Origin: Dehalococcoidia bacterium
Lineage (GTDB): Bacteria; Chloroflexota; Dehalococcoidia; Dehalococcoidales; UBA3254
Length of the DNA: 9,810 nucleotides
Direction: 5' to 3'
Assembly (NCBI GenBank): GCA_030691835.1
Contig: JAUYDO010000304.1
Span: forward strand, 1-9,810
In this document: piece after piece, positions 5,204-9,810 of the stretch
Layout: every line of letters starts with the position of its first letter
Numbering within the stretch: the stretch's first letter is position 1
Notes under the pieces: generated by a model
What the model was told of the DNA's origin: nothing
The model's input: only the letters and a program-made list of their open reading frames with translations
Database searches by the model: none
Made by a program: the position numbers and the translations under genes

Positions 5204-6244
5204 ATGCTGAAGCAGCTGGAAGAAATAAAACAAAAAGCTCAGCAGGAGATGGACGCCGTCAAAGACGCCTCTGCGCTGGAGTCTTGGCGCGTTCGCTATC
5301 TGGGCAAAAAGAGCGAGCTTACCCGGGTCCTGCGCGGTCTGGCTTCTCTACCCATCGAGGAGAGGAAAGCGGTAGGCGCTTTCGGCAATGAGCTGAAAAG
5401 TCATTTGGAAGAGGTCTACCAGCTCAAAGAGATGGCGCTGAAGGAAGCCCAGCTTAAGGCTTCAGCGGCGAGAGAAGTCATTGACATCACTCTGCCCGGG
5501 CGGCGTTTGCCGGTGGGACATCTGCATCCTATAACCCAGACGATAAACGAGATATGCGAGATATTCACATCGATGGGCTTTGGGGTTGTTGACGGTCCCG
5601 AGGTGGAGTGGGACTACTACAACTTCGAGGCGCTGAACATCCCGGAGGGACACCCGGCGCGCGACAACATGTCATCTTCGTGGATAGACCACAAGGCTGA
5701 ACCGGGCGGGAGACGTATGTTACTGCGCACGCACAATACCGCGGTGAGCGCGCGCATGGTGGAGACCCTGAGACCGCCCATCCGCGTGGTCAGCCCGGGC
5801 AAGGTCTATCGCTACGAAGCCAGCGATGCTACGCACACGCCTATGTTTCACCAGATTGACGGTCTGGCTGTGGACAAGGGTATAACCATGGCTGACCTGA
5901 AGGGCACGCTCTACGAGTTCGCCAGGCGCTTCTTCGGCGAGGACCGGCGGGTGCGTTTCCGCTGTGATTATTTCCCCTTCGTGGAGCCGGGGGTGGAGAT
6001 GGCGGTGGAGTGCGCCGTGTGCCACGGCGGCGGCTGTCGCCTGTGCGGCAATAGCGGCTGGATTGAGATACTGGGCGCGGGCATGACCCACCCGCATGTG
6101 CTCCAGCGCGGAGGCATTGACCCGGAGGTATATCAGAGCTATGCCTTTGGTATAGGCATAGAGCGCCTGCCCATGCTGCGCTACGGCATCGATGATATAA
6201 GGCTGTTTTACGGCTGTGACCTTAGATTCTTGAGGCAGTTCTAA
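5204..6244 (+). CDS. pheS: phenylalanyl-tRNA synthetase alpha subunit
   Basis: This is the catalytic subunit of the cytosolic alpha2-beta2 enzyme that charges tRNA-Phe, 346 residues from ATG 5204. The start is uncertain. GTG 5192 and TTG 5186 are in frame, and TTG lies at the best distance from the GGAGG at 5172-5176, but ATG fits the family N-terminus well. Residues 1-90 form the helical tRNA-contacting arm. The core follows with [10 protein letters not shown] (108-117), [15 protein letters not shown] (131-145), motif 2 [22 protein letters not shown] (199-220, R203), YFPFVEPG (256-263) and motif 3 [13 protein letters not shown] (316-328). C270, C273, C278 and C281 form a C-x2-C-x4-C-x2-C knuckle seen in many bacterial PheS. 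The Phe-binding loop reads [10 protein letters not shown] (175-184) instead of RTHTSPVQ. pheT starts one base after the stop. Confidence 0.95.
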   Translation: MLKQLEEIKQKAQQEMDAVKDASALESWRVRYLGKKSELTRVLRGLASLPIEERKAVGAFGNELKSHLEEVYQLKEMALKEAQLKASAAREVIDITLPGRRLPVGHLHPITQTINEICEIFTSMGFGVVDGPEVEWDYYNFEALNIPEGHPARDNMSSSWIDHKAEPGGRRMLLRTHNTAVSARMVETLRPPIRVVSPGKVYRYEASDATHTPMFHQIDGLAVDKGITMADLKGTLYEFARRFFGEDRRVRFRCDYFPFVEPGVEMAVECAVCHGGGCRLCGNSGWIEILGAGMTHPHVLQRGGIDPEVYQSYAFGIGIERLPMLRYGIDDIRLFYGCDLRFLRQF

Positions 6245-6245
6245 G

Positions 6246-8642
6246 ATGAGAGTCTCACTCAAATGGCTTAAGGATTATGTTACCGTCACCATCCCTCCCG
6301 CCGATGTGGCGGAGAGACTGACCATGGCTGGGTGCGAGGTAAAGGGGCTGGAGACCATTGGCGGGGAGTGGGAGAATATCCTGGTGGGGCAGATAACCGC
6401 CGTGAATCCGCACCCGAACGCCGACCGCCTGAGGCGGACTACGGTTAACCTCGGCAAGGAACAGCAGACGGTGGTCTGCGGAGCGCCAAACGTCAGGGTG
6501 GGTGATAAGATAGTTTTTGCCCGCACCGGCGCCAAGCTGATGGACGGTCATACCGGGCAGGTCTTCCGCCTTAAGGCGGCTAAGATTCGCGGCGTTGAGT
6601 CCGCGGGCATGGTCTGCTCGGAAAAGGAACTGGGCTTATCTGAGAACCACGCCGGTATTATGGTGTTGCCGCCTGATGTGCCCGTTGGCATGCCATTGAC
6701 TGACCTTATCGGTGATACTATCTTCGACCTTGAAATAACACCCAACCGACCTGATTGTTTGTCAGTAATAGGTATTGCCAGGGAAGTGGCGGTACTAATC
6801 GGCAAAGCCGTCTGTCTGCCTGAAGTAAAATATGAAGAGTCGGAGCCACCTGTTTCGGAGCAAATGTCAATAGAGATTGTTGCTCCGGACCTGTGCCCGC
6901 GGTACTGCGCCAGCCTCATCACCGGCGTGCAGGTAAAGCCCTCTCCCAACTGGATGCAGGAGCGATTGCTCGCCTGCGGCATGCGCCCCATTAACAACGT
7001 GGTGGATGTAACCAACTACGTGATGCTGGAGTACGGACAGCCCCTGCACTCTTTTGACTATCACACCATCGGGGGCAGGAAGATAATCGTGCGCCGCGCC
7101 TATGAGGGCGAGAGCATAATCTCGCTGGATGGGGTCGAGCGTGCGCTGACCCCGGATATGCTTGTCATCGCCGACGAGAAGCGGGCGGTAGCCATCGCCG
7201 GCGTCATGGGCGGCGCCAACACCGAGGTCTCCGACCAGACAACCGCCATACTTCTTGAAGCGGCGAACTTTAATCCACCGAGTATACACAGCACCGGAGA
7301 CGTCCTGCGTCTGCCCAGCGAGGCGCGCTATAGATTTGAGCGCGGTATCTCTCCCGAGCTAGCCATGTACGCCCTGAGGCGAGCTACCCAGCTTATCGTG
7401 GAGCTAACCGGCGGCAAAGCGGCGAAGGGTTTGGTTGACGTCTATCCCGGCAAAAAGGCAAAAGAGCCGGTCACGCTTTCCGTTGATAAGGCGCGGAGAC
7501 TGCTGGGCATTGACTTCGGCGCGGAGCGGATGGTGCGCACACTGAAGTCGCTGGGTTTTGAATGCGAAATCACTGATTCACAGATAAAAGCCACCCCGCC
7601 GTACTGGCGCAGTGACATCCGTCTCGAGGTTGACGTCATAGAGGAGATAGCCCGCATCATAGGCTACGACAAGATACCGGCAACTCTGCTCGGCGAGCCT
7701 TTGCCGAAGCAAACCCCCGACCCGATGCCGGGTCTCAAGCGCGAGGTCAGGTCGGCGCTGGTGGCTTACGGTTTCACCGATGTGCTGAACTTCTCGCTCA
7801 CCGGCATGGACATGATGAACCGGCTGATGCCTGAGCCGCATGCCATCGAACCTGCGCCCATCAGGGTGGCGAACCCCATGACGGCGGAGATGGAGTATTT
7901 GCGCCTGAACCTGCGCGCCGGACTGTTGGCGGCTTTCGCCGCCAACAGGAAACACGAAGACGGCAGCATCAGGCTATTCGAGATGGGGAAGGTTTATATT
8001 CCCAGGGGTAAAGGTCTACCCGATGAGCGCGAGAACGTCTGCGGCGTTATGGGCGGCTTCAGGCTGGAGAAGTCGTGGCAGGAAAGCGAACCGCTCGATT
8101 TCTTTGATGCCAAGGGAGTGGCTGAAACCCTGTTTCAGAGACTGGGACTCGAAGCTGCCTTTGAGACGTCTTCTGACGACAGCCTGCACGCCAACAAACA
8201 GGCGGCTATTATAGTAGCCTGTGAGAAGGTTGGTGTGGTCGGTGAGGTGCACCCCAGGGTGCTGGCGGCTTTCGAAATCAATGAGCCTGTATACCTGCTG
8301 GAGATTGACCTCAGGACCCTTTTGCCTCTATCTATGGCACAGAGGGAGTACCATCCGGTGCCGCGCTTCCCCGCCATCGTCAGGGACATGGCGCTGGTCG
8401 TGGATAGCGGCGTCACTCACGCCAGGGTGCAGAGCATAATCAAGAGCTTCCCGCTTGTCGAGAAGGCTGAGATATTTGACGTGTATGCGGGTGAACAGGT
8501 ATCTGTCGGTAAGAAGTCTATGGCTTACCGGTTGACTTTCAGGTCTGCCGACCAAACCCTGACCGATGACGATGCCAGCCGGGTGCAGGAGCAAATCCTT
8601 AGCAAACTAATAGCCGAAGTCGGTGCCGTACTGCGGGGTTAA
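6246..8642 (+). CDS. pheT: phenylalanyl-tRNA synthetase beta subunit
   Basis: This is the structural, editing and tRNA-binding partner of PheS, complete at 798 residues. ATG 6246 is one base after the pheS stop, so translation is probably coupled; TGAGG at about 6229-6233 may help. Domains in order are: an N-terminal piece MRVSLKWLKDYV; an OB-fold tRNA-binding domain (about 44-155, with NPHPNADRL at 54-62); the B3/B4 editing domain (about 215-375, with GQPLHSFD 264-271, GVMGG 319-323 and EAANFNPPSI 338-347); the B5 domain (about 403-477, ending DVIEEIARIIGYDKIP); the catalytic-like core; and a C-terminal FDX-ACB anticodon-binding domain (about 705-798, from VPRFPAIVRDMALVVD). Length and domain order are those of the usual bacterial long form, and no broken segment was seen. 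The beta subunit hydrolyses mischarged Tyr-tRNA-Phe in the family. Confidence 0.96.
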   Translation: MRVSLKWLKDYVTVTIPPADVAERLTMAGCEVKGLETIGGEWENILVGQITAVNPHPNADRLRRTTVNLGKEQQTVVCGAPNVRVGDKIVFARTGAKLMDGHTGQVFRLKAAKIRGVESAGMVCSEKELGLSENHAGIMVLPPDVPVGMPLTDLIGDTIFDLEITPNRPDCLSVIGIAREVAVLIGKAVCLPEVKYEESEPPVSEQMSIEIVAPDLCPRYCASLITGVQVKPSPNWMQERLLACGMRPINNVVDVTNYVMLEYGQPLHSFDYHTIGGRKIIVRRAYEGESIISLDGVERALTPDMLVIADEKRAVAIAGVMGGANTEVSDQTTAILLEAANFNPPSIHSTGDVLRLPSEARYRFERGISPELAMYALRRATQLIVELTGGKAAKGLVDVYPGKKAKEPVTLSVDKARRLLGIDFGAERMVRTLKSLGFECEITDSQIKATPPYWRSDIRLEVDVIEEIARIIGYDKIPATLLGEPLPKQTPDPMPGLKREVRSALVAYGFTDVLNFSLTGMDMMNRLMPEPHAIEPAPIRVANPMTAEMEYLRLNLRAGLLAAFAANRKHEDGSIRLFEMGKVYIPRGKGLPDERENVCGVMGGFRLEKSWQESEPLDFFDAKGVAETLFQRLGLEAAFETSSDDSLHANKQAAIIVACEKVGVVGEVHPRVLAAFEINEPVYLLEIDLRTLLPLSMAQREYHPVPRFPAIVRDMALVVDSGVTHARVQSIIKSFPLVEKAEIFDVYAGEQVSVGKKSMAYRLTFRSADQTLTDDDASRVQEQILSKLIAEVGAVLRG

Positions 8643-8652
8643 ATTCTGGCAG
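8643..8652 (+). repeat. 10-mer ATTCTGGCAG directly after the pheT stop
   Basis: This is the second copy of the 10-mer found at 5126-5135, again starting at the base after a stop codon. The sequences diverge immediately afterwards (TATTTT here, GATTGG there). Confidence 0.5.
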
Positions 8653-8677
8653 TATTTTAAAAATTGTGCGGGAATCC

Positions 8678-8706
8678 TTGACTTCGGCGTATGGCTGTGA
8701 TAGACT
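8678..8706 (+). promoter_or_regulatory. promoter of the rpsL-rpsG (str) operon
   Basis: TTGACT (8678-8683, 5 of 6) and TAGACT (8701-8706, 4 of 6) are separated by 17 bases. TG at 8698-8699 forms an extended -10 element. Transcription near 8713 would give rpsL a leader of about 107 bases. No terminator is visible between pheT and this promoter, so read-through from pheST is also likely. Confidence 0.65.
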
Positions 8707-8733
8707 GATATTTTGGATTTACTTCATCTCGAA

Positions 8734-8793
8734 GGTAGAGGGAACATAAAATTCGCTCTATCGCTAATGGATGAGCTAAAACCTCATCCATTA
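8734..8793 (+). promoter_or_regulatory. two-hairpin leader of rpsL
   Basis: GGTAGAG (8734-8740) can pair with CTCTATC (8756-8762, one G-U). Two bases later, TAATGGATGAG (8765-8775) pairs perfectly with CTCATCCATTA (8783-8793) around a 7-base loop. The second stem ends about 8 bases before GAGGAG and 17 before AGGG, the ribosome-binding sequences of rpsL. No T run follows, so it is not a terminator. A regulatory leader or a protein-binding palindrome is possible. Confidence 0.5.
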
Positions 8794-8819
8794 ATGTTGT
8801 GAGGAGTCGAAGGGAAAAG

Positions 8820-9257
8820 ATGCCAACTGTAAATCAACTGGTCCGAAAAGGGCGCAAGGGACTTAAGAAAAGGGTGAAGGCGCCGGCGCTCCGCTACGTG
8901 TTCAACCCGCTTAAGAACAAGACGGAGATGCTGGAGAAGGGGTCTCCACAGAAGAGGGGAGTCTGCCTTATCGTGAAGACGATGACGCCGAAGAAACCCA
9001 ACTCCGCACTGCGCAAGATAGCCAGGGTGAGGCTGACCAACGGTATGCAGGTCACCGCGTACATACCCGGCGAAGGACATGATTTACAGGAGCACTCCGT
9101 AGTGCTCATTCGCGGCGGCAGGGTTAAGGACCTGCCGGGCATCCGCTATCACATTGTGCGCGGGGCACTGGACAGCGGCGGCGTGGTAAACCGTAAGCAG
9201 GGTCGCAGTAAATACGGTGCCAAGCGGCCTAAAGAGGGCGCCGCTGAAGCCGCCTAA
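8820..9257 (+). CDS. rpsL: 30S ribosomal protein S12
   Basis: S12 lies at the decoding centre and governs tRNA-selection accuracy. The protein has 145 residues from ATG 8820, with AGGG 5 bases upstream. The family opening [13 protein letters not shown] confirms this start over an in-frame GTG at 8799, which would add seven residues encoded over the ribosome-binding site. Diagnostic blocks are PQKRGVC (43-49), [11 protein letters not shown] (56-66), [17 protein letters not shown] (80-96) and GGRVKDLPG (99-107), with D104 the position that RimO methylthiolates in other bacteria. The lysines whose change gives streptomycin resistance (PKKPNS and K103) have the usual sensitive form. Compared with E. 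coli there is an insertion of about 15 residues (about 25-41), as in Firmicutes S12. GVCLIVKT replaces the common GVCTRVxT. A 15-base gap leads to rpsG. Confidence 0.96.
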   Translation: MPTVNQLVRKGRKGLKKRVKAPALRYVFNPLKNKTEMLEKGSPQKRGVCLIVKTMTPKKPNSALRKIARVRLTNGMQVTAYIPGEGHDLQEHSVVLIRGGRVKDLPGIRYHIVRGALDSGGVVNRKQGRSKYGAKRPKEGAAEAA

Positions 9258-9272
9258 ACTTGAGGAGAAAAA

Positions 9273-9743
9273 ATGCCGAGACGTGGTGTAGTTGCAAATA
9301 GACAGCCGCTGCCTGATGCAAAATACAATAACCTGAATATGGCTAAGTTCATAAACAAGATGCTGTTATGCGGAAAGAAAGCCACCGCTGAGGGAATAGT
9401 GTATGGCGCTATGGGCATTATAGAGAAGCAGGAGAAGACAGACCCGGTGACCGTGTTTGAGCAGGCACTGAAGAATGCCACTCCGCTTTTGCAGGTCAAG
9501 GCACGCCGCGTGGGTGGCGCTACTTACCAGGTGCCGGTAGAAGTCCCCGCCGACAGGGCCCTCAGTCTGGCTATGCGCTGGCTGATTTCATCATCCAGGT
9601 CGAGGTCAGGTAAGTCAATGGAGGCGAAGCTTGCTGCTGAGCTCACCGACGCCTTCAAGGGACAGGGGCCGACGATTAAGAAGAGGGAGGATACTCATAA
9701 GATGGCGGAGGCTAACAGAGCCTTTGCACATTATAGATGGTGA
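9273..9743 (+). CDS. rpsG: 30S ribosomal protein S7
   Basis: This is a complete S7 of 156 residues that nucleates assembly of the 16S rRNA 3' domain and lines the E site. ATG 9273 follows GAGGAG (9262-9267) by 5 bases. MPRRGVVANR, the RRVGGATYQVPVEV block (about residues 78-91) and the C-terminal KKREDTHKMAEANRAFAHYRW are diagnostic, and the length is standard. It sits in the usual str order after rpsL. In E. coli S7 represses the operon by binding the rpsL-rpsG gap, but the 15-base gap here is too short for that site. Control, if any, is more likely at the rpsL leader. Confidence 0.96.
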   Translation: MPRRGVVANRQPLPDAKYNNLNMAKFINKMLLCGKKATAEGIVYGAMGIIEKQEKTDPVTVFEQALKNATPLLQVKARRVGGATYQVPVEVPADRALSLAMRWLISSSRSRSGKSMEAKLAAELTDAFKGQGPTIKKREDTHKMAEANRAFAHYRW

Positions 9744-9810
9744 TATGGTAGGAATAATTTCAAAATCGAACAAGAACTCCAGGAATTTGGAGTCAGAGGC
9801 TAAGGACAGG
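9744..9810 (+). other. start of the region downstream of rpsG, truncated by the window
   Basis: A frame opens at ATG 9745, one base after the rpsG stop, and stays open for 22 codons to the edge. Its product (MVGIISKSNKNS...) does not resemble the expected elongation factor G. ACTCCA (9776-9781) and TGGAGT (9788-9793) form a 6-bp hairpin, followed by purine-rich GAGGCTAAGGACAGG, which could be the ribosome-binding region of the next gene. fusA is expected from synteny but cannot be seen. Confidence 0.35.

Noticed and set aside
8765..8800. The rpsL leader stem as an intrinsic terminator
   Set aside because: The bases after the stem (ATGTTGTGAGG) are not a T run and the stem is A/T-rich, so it does not fit a rho-independent terminator.
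8799..8819. rpsL starting at GTG 8799
   Set aside because: The seven extra residues would overlap the ribosome-binding sequence, and the family begins at MPT(V/I)NQL.
9745..9810. A new gene starting one base after rpsG
   Set aside because: Only 22 codons are visible, the product does not resemble EF-G or another known protein, and no separate ribosome-binding site is clear.
1..9810. CRISPR arrays, insertion sequences, prophage genes or toxin-antitoxin pairs
   Set aside because: No regularly spaced repeats, transposase, integrase or paired small genes were found on either strand.

Overview
This is an ordinary housekeeping stretch of a bacterial chromosome, moderately GC-rich, with one accessory-looking gene. 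Every gene in it looks intact apart from the one cut by the left edge. The plus strand carries thrS, infC, rpmI, rplT, pheS, pheT, rpsL and rpsG in that order. The thrS-infC-rpmI-rplT-pheS-pheT order is an old, widely conserved synteny block that also occurs in Escherichia coli. Here rpsL-rpsG follow directly, without rpoBC upstream. The protein sequences and the layout suggest a Chloroflexota relative, perhaps of the Dehalococcoidia. That placement rests on general resemblance only and was not tested by any search.

Layout. Positions 1-285 hold the end of a D-3-phosphoglycerate dehydrogenase (serA), namely its ACT domain. Positions 286-718 are non-coding and contain small inverted and direct repeats. 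A 388-residue protein with acetyltransferase-like folds lies on the minus strand (719-1885) with its own sigma70-type promoter. The 242-base divergent region 1886-2127 holds that promoter, a plus-strand intrinsic terminator, repeat-like sequence and a near-consensus promoter for thrS. Then follow thrS (2128-3888), a second good promoter, infC, rpmI (overlapping infC), rplT, a strong hairpin, and pheS-pheT (1 base apart). After pheT come a third promoter and a structured leader of about 107 bases, then rpsL and rpsG. The last 67 bases probably lead to the next str-operon gene (fusA is expected), which is not visible.

How the genes work together. Almost everything serves translation: two aminoacyl-tRNA synthetases (threonyl and the two-subunit phenylalanyl), initiation factor IF3, and ribosomal proteins L35, L20, S12 and S7. 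Three promoters with exactly 17-base spacers (before thrS, infC and rpsL) divide the run into nested transcription units.

Most notable points. infC has no usable ATG, GTG or TTG start and must begin at an ATT or ATA codon, the hallmark of IF3 self-control. The threonyl-tRNA synthetase lacks the N-terminal TGS domain. The phenylalanine-binding loop of PheS departs from the usual bacterial sequence. The only strong ribosome-binding sequence upstream of pheS lies inside a 15-bp hairpin. An identical 10-mer follows the stop codons of both rplT and pheT. I see no convincing undescribed multi-gene system: no CRISPR array, defence island, prophage or insertion sequence.
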